Source of the DNA: Pacificitalea manganoxidans
GTDB lineage: Bacteria; Pseudomonadota; Alphaproteobacteria; Rhodobacterales; Rhodobacteraceae
DNA length: 64,000 nt
Direction of reading: 5' to 3'
Assembly (NCBI RefSeq): GCF_002504165.1
Contig: NZ_CP021404.1
Span: 2,356,001 to 2,420,000 of the forward strand
A program made the position numbers and the translations under genes. Every line of letters starts with the position of its first letter. The stretch's first letter is position 1. The notes beneath the pieces are model-generated. The model searched no databases. It was not told where the DNA came from and saw nothing but the letters and a program-made list of their open reading frames with translations. This document shows, piece after piece, positions 8,061 to 15,968 of this stretch.

Positions 8061-8206
8061 GACGGGCCTGCCTGATCGGTGTTTCGTTCTCCGCTCTATA
8101 TAGAATTTTGTCCTTGCAGACGGCCAGTATCCTTGGGAAATAAGGAAAACTGTTCCAGCAGACGCGCCGGAGCGAACTGAAATCCACCAAACGGGGAGAA
8201 TACGGA
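8061..8206. promoter_or_regulatory. Divergent control region, sulfur operon and Lrp-type gene
   Basis: This 146-base A/T-richer gap contains the perfect ten-base palindrome TCTATATAGA at about 8095-8104 and GGAAAACTGTTCC at about 8142-8154. Both are plausible sites for the adjacent Lrp/AsnC regulator. The downstream gene has a good GGGGAGAAT ribosome site. Exact promoters could not be fixed. Confidence 0.45.
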
Positions 8207-8668
8207 ATGTCCGTTCGTCTCGACGCCACAGACCGGAAAATCCTTGCGGAGCTACAGGTCGATGCCAGCCAGTCGCTGGACGAAATTGCCAAGAAAGTCG
8301 GCTCCTCCAAGACGCCGGTCTGGAACCGCATTCGCAAGATGCGCGAGGCGGGGGTGATCCGCCAGAATACGGTCCTGCTGGATGCCGAGGCGCTGGGGCT
8401 GGAGGCGTGTTTCTTTGTGCTGATCCGCACGTCCGAGCATGAGGCCGAGTGGCAGCAGCGGTTCCTGTCCACCCTGCGCGCCCGCCCCGAAGTGCTGGAA
8501 GCGCATCGGCTGGCTGGGGATATCGACTACATCCTGAAGGTGCGGGTCGCCAATGCCCGCGCCTATGACAGCTTCTATCAGGCGCTAATTTCCGAGGTGA
8601 AGATCCACAACGTCACCGCGCTGCTGTCGATGGAGGAATTGAAAGCCACCACCGTGCTGCCGGTCTAG
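8207..8668 (+). CDS. Lrp/AsnC family transcriptional regulator
   Basis: A 153-residue regulator with the usual two parts: a winged HTH at 1-60 (LDATDRKILAELQVDASQSL, then VWNRIRKMREAGVI) and a RAM effector-binding and oligomerisation domain at about 65-150 (GDIDYILKVRVANARAYDSF). It is transcribed divergently from cysG-DUF2849-cysI-cysH-DUF934 across a 146-base gap with palindromes. It probably controls that operon and itself in response to an amino acid, perhaps a sulfur amino acid; the effector cannot be read from sequence. Confidence 0.92.
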   Translation: MSVRLDATDRKILAELQVDASQSLDEIAKKVGSSKTPVWNRIRKMREAGVIRQNTVLLDAEALGLEACFFVLIRTSEHEAEWQQRFLSTLRARPEVLEAHRLAGDIDYILKVRVANARAYDSFYQALISEVKIHNVTALLSMEELKATTVLPV

Positions 8669-8690
8669 GCGGGGATCGCGGCGCGGTTCC

Positions 8691-9938
8691 TTATGCGACG
8701 CGCAGCGCCTCCAACCCGTGAAAATGGTAGATCGGCGCGTAGCGCGGCGGCTCGGCCAGCGTCAGATCGGGCCGCGCGGAGAAAAGCGCGCGCAGGGCGG
8801 CGGCGATTTCCATCCGGGCCAACGGTGCGCCGACGCAGAAATGGATCCCCGCGCCAAAGCTCACCTGCGCGCGCGCGTTGCGACCCGGTGCGAACACCGC
8901 CGGATCGGCAAAGGTGTCGGGGTCGCGATTGGCGGCGCCCAGCAGGCACGCCACCTGATCGCCGGGGTGGAAGCGGTGGCCGTATAGCTCGACCTCGGTG
9001 TAGCACCAGCGGGTGAATAGATGCAGCGGCGGATCGTGGCGCAGCACCTCTTCGGTCAGGGCGGGCAGCGCCTGCGGATCACAGGCGCGCGCGCCCTGCC
9101 CCGTGGCGATGAGCGTCGCGATGCCGTTGCCCAGCGTGTGCACCGTCGCCTCATGCCCGGCATTGAGCAGCAAAATCACGGTAGAGATCAGTTCCGCCCG
9201 GCTGAGCCGTTCGCCATCTTCCTCCGCCGCGATCAACTGCGACAGAAGATCGTCGCCCGGCGCGGCACGGCGGGTTTCGATCAGGTCAGACAGAAACGCC
9301 GAGAACGCGCGCGAGGCAGCCACGGCGGCGTCCTCCATCGCGCGGGTGCGGCCTGCCTGATACATGCCAACCATCGCGTTCGACCAGTCCAGCAGATCGG
9401 TGCAGCGGCTGTCCGGCACGCCGAGCATATGGGCGATGACCCGCACCGGCAGCGGGCGGCAGAGCGCGTCGAGCAGATCGACCGGGGTGCCGGGGGGCGG
9501 CAGGTCGGCGACCAGCGCAGCGGCCAGATCGTCGATGAACGGACCGAGCGCGGCGATGGTGCGCGAGGTGAACGCCCGCAGGATCAGCCCCCGCAGTCGG
9601 GTGTGATCGGGCGCTTCGAGTTCCAGCAGGGAATGTGCTTCGATGTCGTAGAAGGGTGTCAGCCGCTCCGGGATCGGATGCGCCTGCGCGGGCGGCACCG
9701 CTCGTCCGAAACGCCGATCCTTCAGCAGCGTCTGCACCGCGCGGTGGCTGGTGGCGGCGACCATGCCGTAATCCTCCCACCAGACCAGATCGCCCTGCGC
9801 ACGCCAAAGATCGTAGACCGGATAGGGGTCCTGCACGAAGGCGGGATCGGTCGGCGATCGCCGCACGACCGGAAGCGCGGACGCGGCCGGGCGGGTGGAG
9901 GCGGCAGCGCCGCCCCCGTGAGGATCATTTACCAGCAA
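8691..9938 (-). CDS. Cytochrome P450
   Basis: A 415-residue soluble bacterial P450 monooxygenase. The heme-binding loop FGAGIHFCVGAPLAR has the thiolate ligand at Cys368. The ExxR motif of helix K is at 297-300 (EVLR). The I-helix oxygen-activation motif is AGHEAT at 260-265. The start is a TTG at 9938 with AAGG eight bases upstream; no in-frame ATG is near. It lies 23 bases after the SDR gene on the same strand, so the two are probably co-transcribed and may act on the same alcohol or ketone substrate. No ferredoxin partner is adjacent. Substrate unknown. Confidence 0.93.
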   Translation of the reverse strand: MLVNDPHGGGAAASTRPAASALPVVRRSPTDPAFVQDPYPVYDLWRAQGDLVWWEDYGMVAATSHRAVQTLLKDRRFGRAVPPAQAHPIPERLTPFYDIEAHSLLELEAPDHTRLRGLILRAFTSRTIAALGPFIDDLAAALVADLPPPGTPVDLLDALCRPLPVRVIAHMLGVPDSRCTDLLDWSNAMVGMYQAGRTRAMEDAAVAASRAFSAFLSDLIETRRAAPGDDLLSQLIAAEEDGERLSRAELISTVILLLNAGHEATVHTLGNGIATLIATGQGARACDPQALPALTEEVLRHDPPLHLFTRWCYTEVELYGHRFHPGDQVACLLGAANRDPDTFADPAVFAPGRNARAQVSFGAGIHFCVGAPLARMEIAAALRALFSARPDLTLAEPPRYAPIYHFHGLEALRVA

Positions 9939-9961
9939 ATCGGCACCCTTATGAGCAGATC

Positions 9962-10741
9962 TTAAAGCGTCGAGTTAAGCGCGCCGCCATCCAGCAGCAG
10001 GTTCTGCCCGACGATGAAACCGGCATGTGCCGAACACAGGAAGGCACAGGCGGCGCCAAATTCCGATGCGGTGCCGTAGCGGCGCGCGGGGATCGTCGCT
10101 TCGCGCCGGGCGCGGGCTTCTTCGCGGGTGATGTCATTGGCGGAAGCCACGCCGGTATCGAGCCCGATGGAACGGTCGGTGTCGTGGATACCGGGGAGCA
10201 GGTTGTTGATGGTCACGCCCTTGGGCGCGACCTGCCGGGAGGTGCCCGCAACGAAACCGGTCAGCCCGGCCCGCGCGGAGTTCGACAGGCCCAGCGCCGG
10301 GATCGGCGATTTCACCGATTGCGAGGTGATGTTCACCACCCGGCCCCAGCCTTGGTCGATCATGCCGGGCAGCAGCGCCTGCATCAGCGCGATCGGGGTC
10401 AGCATATTGGCGTCGAGCGCCTTGATGAAATCGTCCCGGTCCCAATCTTCCCAGCTGCCCGGAGACGGGCCGCCCGCATTGGTTACGAGGATATCGACAT
10501 GTCCGGCGGCGGCCAGCACGCGGGCGCGGCCTTCTTCCGACACGATATCGGCGGCGATTGCCGTGACCTCGACCCCGTGGGCATCGCGCAGGGCGGCAGC
10601 GGTTTCCTCAAGCGGGCCTTCGCTGCGGGCGTTGAGGATCAGATTGACGCCCGCGGCGGCGAGATGTTCGGCGCAGCCGCGGCCCAGCCCCTTAGACGAA
10701 GCGGTGACGAGAGCGGTCTTACCGGCGATTCCAAGATCCAT
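9962..10741 (-). CDS. SDR-family protein lacking the canonical Tyr-x3-Lys
   Basis: A 259-residue short-chain dehydrogenase/reductase fold. The nucleotide-binding motif TASSKGLGRG is at 13-22, NAGG at 88-91 and the catalytic-type Ser at 140. Where the Tyr-x3-Lys should stand, the sequence is LSNSARAGL: Ser153 replaces Tyr and Arg157 replaces Lys. This matches the FabG-like SDR subgroup known to depart from the catalytic tetrad. It may be a reductase with an altered mechanism or a binding protein. It is the promoter-proximal gene of a two-gene unit with the P450. Confidence 0.85.
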   Translation of the reverse strand: MDLGIAGKTALVTASSKGLGRGCAEHLAAAGVNLILNARSEGPLEETAAALRDAHGVEVTAIAADIVSEEGRARVLAAAGHVDILVTNAGGPSPGSWEDWDRDDFIKALDANMLTPIALMQALLPGMIDQGWGRVVNITSQSVKSPIPALGLSNSARAGLTGFVAGTSRQVAPKGVTINNLLPGIHDTDRSIGLDTGVASANDITREEARARREATIPARRYGTASEFGAACAFLCSAHAGFIVGQNLLLDGGALNSTL

Positions 10742-10989
10742 GGGCTGTGTTCCTTCAGGCTTGTGCATGTTGCCGCAAGGCGTAGCAGGTCGCGGCGGGG
10801 GGCGGAAGGTGCCCGGCGCGGCGGGCGGCGCAGTTAAGGATCGGGTGTGATAGGTGAGGATCGAGCGGGGCGCGCGTGGGATGCGGCGGCGCAACCAAAC
10901 GGCGGCTGGTGCATTGACCCCGGCCCGGCTGCGCCGCATGGTCCGGCGCGCACCTGTCCCAGCCAGCGACCCGAGCCAGACCCCAGCCG

Positions 10990-12081
10990 ATGAGCACGCC
11001 CACGCCCCCGACCACATCCCCCACCGCCGCGCCGCGCGACTGGACCTGCCATGTGCTGCGCGGGGCCGATTTCCGCGTGGTGGCCGGGGTCAATGCGGGC
11101 GATGCGCTGGAGGCCGTGGAGGATCTGTGCCCCGGCGATGTCTACCGGCTGTCCGATGACGGCCCCGCATGGCGGCTGGCGGTGCGGGAAGCGGGCGATG
11201 ACGCGGCGCGCGCCGGTCCCGCGACGCTCAGCACCGCGGTCGCGCGCGCGGTGGCGGCGGGTTCTGAGATCGGCGCCGCCGGAGACCGGGTGGTGCTGGA
11301 AGCGCGGTTGACGCTGATGGCCCCTGACGGCGGTCGGGCGCAGATCCTGCTCATCGCGGTGACGTCGGCAGAGGGGGAGGCCAGCGATCTGCGCTGTGCC
11401 CTGCCCCTCGACCCGATCGAACCCGGCGCGGATTACACGCTGATCGGGATTGATACCGATCCCGGCACCGTGCCGCTGGCGGATGTGACCTCTATCGCGT
11501 TCGGGCGCGGCACCGCCATCACGCTGGCCGATGGGCGGCAGGTTCCGATCGAGGATCTGGAGCCGGGAATGCGGGTGCTGACCCACAATCACGGCGCGCA
11601 GCCGCTGCGCTGGGTGGCGCGGCGCACGGTGCGGGCGGTGGGCGCCTCCGCCCCTGTGGTGATCGGGCGCGGCGTGCTGGGCAACAGCGCCGATCTGGTG
11701 GTGAGCCAGCACCAGCGACTGTTCATCTATCAGCGCGGCGCGGACCGGATCGGGCGCAGCGCCGATATTCTGGTGAAGGCCCAGTATCTGGTCGATGGGG
11801 CGCGGGTGTTCATCCGCAAGGGCGGGTTTTGCGACTGGTTCACCCCGGTCTTTGACCGCCACGAGGTGATCTATGCCGAGGGCATCCCCGCCGAAAGTCT
11901 GGAGGTCAATGACGCCACCCGCCCCGGCCTGCCCGAAGAGATCGCCGAGCAGGTGGCCGAACAGCTTCCCAGTCTGAGCCACACCACCCATCCCGGCACC
12001 GAACCCGATGCGGAGGAATTGAGCCGCGCGGGACCGGACCGGTTCCACCGCCCCGGCACCTGGAGCGACGGTCAGGGCTGA
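10990..12081 (+). CDS. Free-standing Hint (hedgehog/intein-like) domain protein
   Basis: A 363-residue protein of a family frequent in Rhodobacteraceae. Residues about 172-320 form the Hint domain: FGRGTAITLADGRQVPIEDL, then GMRVLTHNHGAQPLRWVARR, VSQHQRLFIY and FDRHEVIYAEGIPAESL, the Hint_2 pattern. The expected first catalytic Cys is replaced (GRGTAITL rather than a Cys before the ADG-like turn), so self-splicing is doubtful. Residues 1-170 are an uncharacterised Ala/Gly/Asp-rich region. Start at 10990; neighbours are unrelated in function. Such proteins are often secreted by non-classical routes; the function is unknown. Confidence 0.85.
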   Translation: MSTPTPPTTSPTAAPRDWTCHVLRGADFRVVAGVNAGDALEAVEDLCPGDVYRLSDDGPAWRLAVREAGDDAARAGPATLSTAVARAVAAGSEIGAAGDRVVLEARLTLMAPDGGRAQILLIAVTSAEGEASDLRCALPLDPIEPGADYTLIGIDTDPGTVPLADVTSIAFGRGTAITLADGRQVPIEDLEPGMRVLTHNHGAQPLRWVARRTVRAVGASAPVVIGRGVLGNSADLVVSQHQRLFIYQRGADRIGRSADILVKAQYLVDGARVFIRKGGFCDWFTPVFDRHEVIYAEGIPAESLEVNDATRPGLPEEIAEQVAEQLPSLSHTTHPGTEPDAEELSRAGPDRFHRPGTWSDGQG

Positions 12082-12333
12082 TCGCCGCGCGTGATGCCGT
12101 GGGGGGGCTGGCGTTGGGATCGGGGTCCGCGGTGGGGTGCCATGTGGGCGGGGGCCTTGGCTCACCGCCCGGCGCGTCCGGGGCCACAGCCGAACGGGTT
12201 GGTATGCGCCCGCAGGCTGAGATCATGGCGCGAGCCGGCAGAGCGGATAGCCTAGCGGAGGCGCGCCGTCAGCGAGCGCGCCGACGATGGCATCGCGGGG
12301 CAAGTTACGCCGGAGCCCGCCGGCGCGACCGGA

Positions 12334-12978
12334 TCAGCGTGCCCCGGCGAGCAGCGTGCGCAGCGCTTCGGCCGCGTCATCTTCGCGCCAGATTTCCTCG
12401 CCTACGCCAAAGAAATCGGTCATCGCGCCCAGTGCCGTGGCCCGGCCCGCGCTGAGCCCGCCTTCGGCCACTACCGGCACTTCGATCATCTGCGACCACC
12501 ATTCGAACAGGCCGTCTTCGGCATGGGTGCCATCGCCGAGGCTGCCGCCCACCGGACCGAAGGCCACATAATCCGCGCCAGCCTCGGCCGCCGTCATGCC
12601 GTCATGGCGCGAGCTGCCGCAGAATGCGCCGACGATGGCATCCGCGCCCAGTTCCTTCCGCGCGTGGCGCACGGTGCGCGCCCCGTCGGTCAGGTGCACA
12701 CCGTCAAGACCGAGACGTTCGACCATTGCCAGATGCCGTTCGATCACGATCGCCACGTCGCGGGCATGGGCTACCTCCCGGCAGGCGTCGGCGGCGCGGG
12801 CGATGCGGTCTTCGTCGCTGGTGGCCAGCGCGAGGCGGATGCAGGCCACGTCTTCGGCATCCAGCACCGAAGCCAGCCGGTCGGGGAAAGTCGACAGATC
12901 GAATTCGGGCGGCGTGATCAGGTAGATCTGCGGCTGCTCGGGAGCGTCGGGAAGGTCGGTTTGGGAGGTATCAGACAT
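12334..12978 (-). CDS. Thiamine phosphate synthase-like protein
   Basis: A 214-residue TIM-barrel protein of the ThiE/TenI family. Visible family features are IYLITPP at the first strand, DGVHLTDGARTVRHARK, and YVAFGPVGGSLGDGTHAEDG. The phosphate-binding end of the barrel reads PVVAEGGLSAGRATAL. True ThiE joins the pyrimidine and thiazole phosphates of thiamine. Here no other thiamine gene is nearby and several usual ThiE residues are altered, so it may be a TenI-like or diverged form. It is a single gene ending convergently with the Hint gene. Confidence 0.8.
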   Translation of the reverse strand: MSDTSQTDLPDAPEQPQIYLITPPEFDLSTFPDRLASVLDAEDVACIRLALATSDEDRIARAADACREVAHARDVAIVIERHLAMVERLGLDGVHLTDGARTVRHARKELGADAIVGAFCGSSRHDGMTAAEAGADYVAFGPVGGSLGDGTHAEDGLFEWWSQMIEVPVVAEGGLSAGRATALGAMTDFFGVGEEIWREDDAAEALRTLLAGAR

Positions 12979-13371
12979 GGAAGCACCCTGGGGAATTTCG
13001 CGCGGTGATAGCCTATCGCCGCGGGGAATGAAACGGGGGAGCGTCGCCCGGCGACCGGGCGTGATACGCGGGCGGGGGGCGGCATCTGCGGTGGACCGGG
13101 CGTGCGGTCTTTGCGGTGGGGACGGTTCGGGGACCGTTTGAAATCTGGTGAATGCGTTTGGTGCGGGCGTGGCTAGCCGCTAACTGCTGTGCGACGCAGC
13201 TTGAGCCCGCGGGGTCCGTGCAGCGCAAGGGACAGCCCGCGCGGCGGTCGCGGACCGGGCTGGCCCACCCGTGGGCCGGATCCTACGACCTGCCGATCCC
13301 CTCGCGGGATTGCGTCGCGCGCGGCTTCCCGGTATCGCCCGGCGCAACCCTTTCAGCCCGGAGCCTGCCCG
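12979..13371. other. Intergenic region before trmJ, nothing recognised
   Basis: A 393-base gap between divergent genes (ThiE-like on minus, trmJ on plus). It is very GC-rich with short inverted repeats, but no convincing reading frame, RNA gene or clear promoter was found. Confidence 0.6.
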
Positions 13372-14118
13372 ATGTCCGAACCCGTCTTCGTCCTTGTCCG
13401 CTCGCAAATGGGCGAGAATATCGGTGCGGCGGCGCGGGCGATGTGGAATTTCGGCCTGAGCCGGATGCGGCTGGTCGAGCCACGCGATGGCTGGCCGAAC
13501 CCGCGCGCCGTGGCGCTGGCCTCTGGCGCGGGGCGGCTGCTGGATGACGCGCAGGTGAGCGATACCCTCCCCGAGGCGCTATCCGACTGCACCTATGTCT
13601 TTGCCACCACCGCCCGCGCCCGTGGGCTGACGAAGCCTGTCTTTACCCCCGAAGACGCGATGCGGCTGGCGCACGAGAAAATCGCGGCAGGCGAAAAGGT
13701 CGCGGTGCTGTTCGGCCCCGAGCGGGCCGGATTGGAAAACGACGACGTGGCGCGGGCGAATGCGATCATCTCGGTGCCGGTGAACCCGGAATTCTTCTCG
13801 CTCAACCTTGGGCAATGCGTGCTGCTGACCGCCTATGAATGGTCGCGCCTGTCGGGCCCCGCCCCCACCCGCGCGGCGGCGGCGATGGAAAAGACCGAAT
13901 ATGCCAGCGGGCTCGAGATCGAGAAACTTGGCGATCACTACGAGCAGCGTCTGGAAGAGGCGGGGTTCTTCTGGCCGGAGGACAAAGCCCCGGGCATGAA
14001 GCTCACCCTGCGCAACATGTGGGCGCGACTGGGGCTGACCCGGACCGAAGTGCAGGTGTTCCACGGCGTGCTGCGGCAGATGGTGCGCTGGAAAGAGCGC
14101 GGGCCCGGGCGCGACTGA
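13372..14118 (+). CDS. trmJ: tRNA/rRNA methyltransferase of the SpoU family (TrmJ-like)
   Basis: A 248-residue SPOUT-type methyltransferase that uses S-adenosylmethionine to 2'-O-methylate tRNA at position 32 in its best-known members. The knot motifs are visible: ENIGAAARAMWNFG near the N-terminus, AVLFGPERAGLEN (motif 2) and FFSLNLGQCVLLTAYEW (motif 3). The C-terminal extension (KLTLRNMWARLGLTRTEVQVFHGVLRQM) is typical of TrmJ. Start ATG at 13372. The repeat array lies directly downstream, so it is probably a single-gene transcript. Confidence 0.9.
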   Translation: MSEPVFVLVRSQMGENIGAAARAMWNFGLSRMRLVEPRDGWPNPRAVALASGAGRLLDDAQVSDTLPEALSDCTYVFATTARARGLTKPVFTPEDAMRLAHEKIAAGEKVAVLFGPERAGLENDDVARANAIISVPVNPEFFSLNLGQCVLLTAYEWSRLSGPAPTRAAAAMEKTEYASGLEIEKLGDHYEQRLEEAGFFWPEDKAPGMKLTLRNMWARLGLTRTEVQVFHGVLRQMVRWKERGPGRD

Positions 14119-14192
14119 TCGCGCGGGGCTGGCTACGCGGAGCTGGCGTGGCACAGGGGTGCGCCGTGTGCCCACCTCACCTGACGCGCAAC

Positions 14193-14365
14193 GGGAGCCT
14201 GCCCGTGGGGTGGCGCTGGGACGGCTGAGCGGATGCCTTTATGGCAGCCACATACCTCCTCGTTCTGAGGTTAGCGTGAGGTGGCAAAGCGCCAGCCCGG
14301 GGGACGGGCAGGCGCTCGCCCGCGCGGCCTACGGCCTTGTTCGCGGGCGGGTGCGCTGAGGTCGG
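14193..14365. repeat. Structured intergenic repeat, copy 3
   Basis: Best preserved copy. The closing helix pairs 14197-14205 (GCCTGCCCG) with 14305-14313, with a further TGGCGC/GCGCCA pairing ending at 14289-14294. The 3' hairpin pairs 14317-14324 (CGCCCGCG) with 14342-14349 (CGCGGGCG) around GGCC-TAC-GGCC. It ends with GTGCGCTGAGGTCGG, as copy 1 does with small changes. Confidence 0.82.
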
Positions 14366-14383
14366 AGCAGTGCGCCCCACAAC

Positions 14384-14548
14384 GGGAGCCTGACCGTGGG
14401 GTGGCGCTTAGACGGTTGGACGGCGTGCTTTATGTCAGTCAAACCCCTCCCCAATCTGAGGTTAGCGCGAGATGGCAAAGCGCCAGCCCGCCGGGACGGG
14501 CAGGCGCTCGCCCGCGCGGCTTACGGCCTTGTTCGCGGGCGGGGGTGC
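14384..14548. repeat. Structured intergenic repeat, copy 4
   Basis: Starts 191 bases after copy 3 in the same orientation. The 3' hairpin pairs 14509-14516 with 14534-14541; its inner stem is GGCT-TAC-GGCC, still pairing through a G-U wobble. One base of the closing helix is changed (CCTGACCG), giving a single mismatch. Confidence 0.8.
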
Positions 14549-14562
14549 TTTGCCCACCGCGT

Positions 14563-14660
14563 GCTTGCCCGTGGGGTGGCGTTTTATACCAGCCACCCCC
14601 TTCCTGCCCGGAGATCAGCGTCAGGTCACGAACCGCCAACTCGCGAGGGCGGGCTCATGC
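14563..14660. repeat. Structured intergenic repeat, copy 5 (partial, degenerate)
   Basis: Begins GCTTGCCCGTGGGGTGGCG and keeps TTTATACCAGCCA, GGAGATCAGCGTCAGGT and a weak form of the following arm (CGCCAACTCGCGAGGGCGGGC), but the 3' hairpin is lost. It is in line with copies 3 and 4, about 175 bases after copy 4. Confidence 0.65.
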
Positions 14661-14813
14661 GCATACTCCTGCGGCGCGCCGTCGCTGGCGGAAGCCTTGC
14701 CGTGCCGCGTCTGCGGGCCTAGGTTCCGGCGAAATCTCGCTCGGGGCGGCGCGGCCGCATGTTTGGCCCGGCGCGGGCTCCTGCGGACAGGCCCGAGGCA
14801 AGGAAGGATCACC

Positions 14814-15968
14814 ATGGCTCAGAAACGCTCCATTTTCGAGGAGGTCGATCCCTCCGCCGCGACGCCTGCCGCGCGCACGGCACAGCCGGGGGCCATCGAC
14901 CGCCGCCAGAAGGGTTCGCGCAGCGCCGTGCGCATCTGGCTTATCGTGCTGTTTGCGATGGTGCTGGCGATGATCGTGATCGGTGGGCTGACGCGCCTGA
15001 CCGACAGCGGCCTGTCCATCGTGGAATGGGCGCCGGTCACCGGGGCGCTGCCGCCGATGGACGAGACCGCATGGCAGGGTGAATTCGAAGCCTACCAGCA
15101 GATCCCGCAATATCGCGAACTGAACCTCGGCATGACGCTGGCGGAGTTCAAACAGATCTACTGGTGGGAATGGAGCCACCGCCAGCTGGGACGGGCCGTG
15201 GGGGTCGTGTGGCTGCTGGGCTATCTGGGATTGCTGATCACAGGGCAGATCCCCAATGGCTGGAAGGGGCGTCTGATCATTCCCGGCGCGCTGGGTGGCC
15301 TGCAGGGGGCGATCGGCTGGTGGATGGTGTCTTCGGGGCTGGGCGAGGGCATGGTCTCGGTCGCGTCCTACCGGCTGGCGGCGCATCTGGGGCTGGCCTT
15401 CATCATCCTTGGGTTGATCGCGTGGTATGTCTTCCGCCTTGCGCGGCCCGAGCGCGAGATCATGCAGGCCCGCCGCCTGCGGGAGCGCAAGCTGTGGGGC
15501 ATGAGCACCGGGCTGTTGCATCTGGCGTTTCTGCAGATCCTGCTGGGCGCGCTGGTCGCCGGGATCGACGCGGGGCGCACCTATATCGACTGGCCGCTGA
15601 TGGCGGGCGGATTTTTCCCGCCCGAGCCGTTCGAGCTGCGCCCGCTATGGCGCAACTTCTTCGAAGATCCGGGATTGGTGCAATTCATCCATCGCATGAC
15701 CGCCTATCTGCTGTTCATCTTTGGGCTGGTCGTGTGGCGGCGCGGGCGCAAATCGGCGCATCCGCGCACCCGCACCGCGTTTGACTGGATGGCGGTGGCG
15801 CTGTTCGGACAGGTCGTGCTGGGCATCGCCACGGTGATGCAGGCGGCGCAGATGCATATCGCGATCACCCATCAACTCATGGCGGTGATCCTGTGGGTGC
15901 TGATCCTGCGGGCGCGGTTCCTTGCCGGTTACCCGGTCACCACGTCGATCCGGGAGGGCCGGGCATGA
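14814..15968 (+). CDS. ctaA: Heme A synthase
   Basis: A 384-residue inner-membrane enzyme that oxidises the C8 methyl of heme O to give heme A for aa3-type cytochrome oxidase. About eight membrane segments are visible, in the two-bundle layout of the CtaA/Cox15 family. The likely heme-ligating histidines fall in WSHRQLGRAV, RLAAHLGLAF, QFIHRMTAY and AITHQLMAV. The start at 14814 has AAGGAAGG just upstream; residues 1-40 are a soluble head. It overlaps the next gene by an ATGA junction. The organism is therefore expected to have an aa3 oxidase. Confidence 0.94.
   Translation: MAQKRSIFEEVDPSAATPAARTAQPGAIDRRQKGSRSAVRIWLIVLFAMVLAMIVIGGLTRLTDSGLSIVEWAPVTGALPPMDETAWQGEFEAYQQIPQYRELNLGMTLAEFKQIYWWEWSHRQLGRAVGVVWLLGYLGLLITGQIPNGWKGRLIIPGALGGLQGAIGWWMVSSGLGEGMVSVASYRLAAHLGLAFIILGLIAWYVFRLARPEREIMQARRLRERKLWGMSTGLLHLAFLQILLGALVAGIDAGRTYIDWPLMAGGFFPPEPFELRPLWRNFFEDPGLVQFIHRMTAYLLFIFGLVVWRRGRKSAHPRTRTAFDWMAVALFGQVVLGIATVMQAAQMHIAITHQLMAVILWVLILRARFLAGYPVTTSIREGRA

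Larger units (their letters stand above)
14119..14813. other. Gene-poor intergenic region with three structured repeats
   Basis: About 695 bases between trmJ and ctaA, both on the plus strand. It holds copies 3, 4 and 5 of the structured repeat in direct orientation, then about 150 bases leading to ctaA. Reading frames crossing it are products of the repeat sequence and do not resemble proteins. Confidence 0.8.

Noticed and set aside
4554-8075. Long plus-strand frames (about 600 and 490 codons) across cysH, cysI and cysG
   Set aside because: They mirror well-recognised minus-strand enzymes and lack any domain pattern.
13358-13371. GGAGCCTGCCCG before trmJ, matching the first bases of the structured repeat
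   Set aside because: Only 12 bases match and no later landmark of the repeat follows; it overlaps the trmJ ribosome site. Not counted as a sixth copy.
691-14660. CRISPR array as an explanation for the repeats
   Set aside because: Units are about 170 bases, few, imperfect and without short regular spacers; no cas gene is present.
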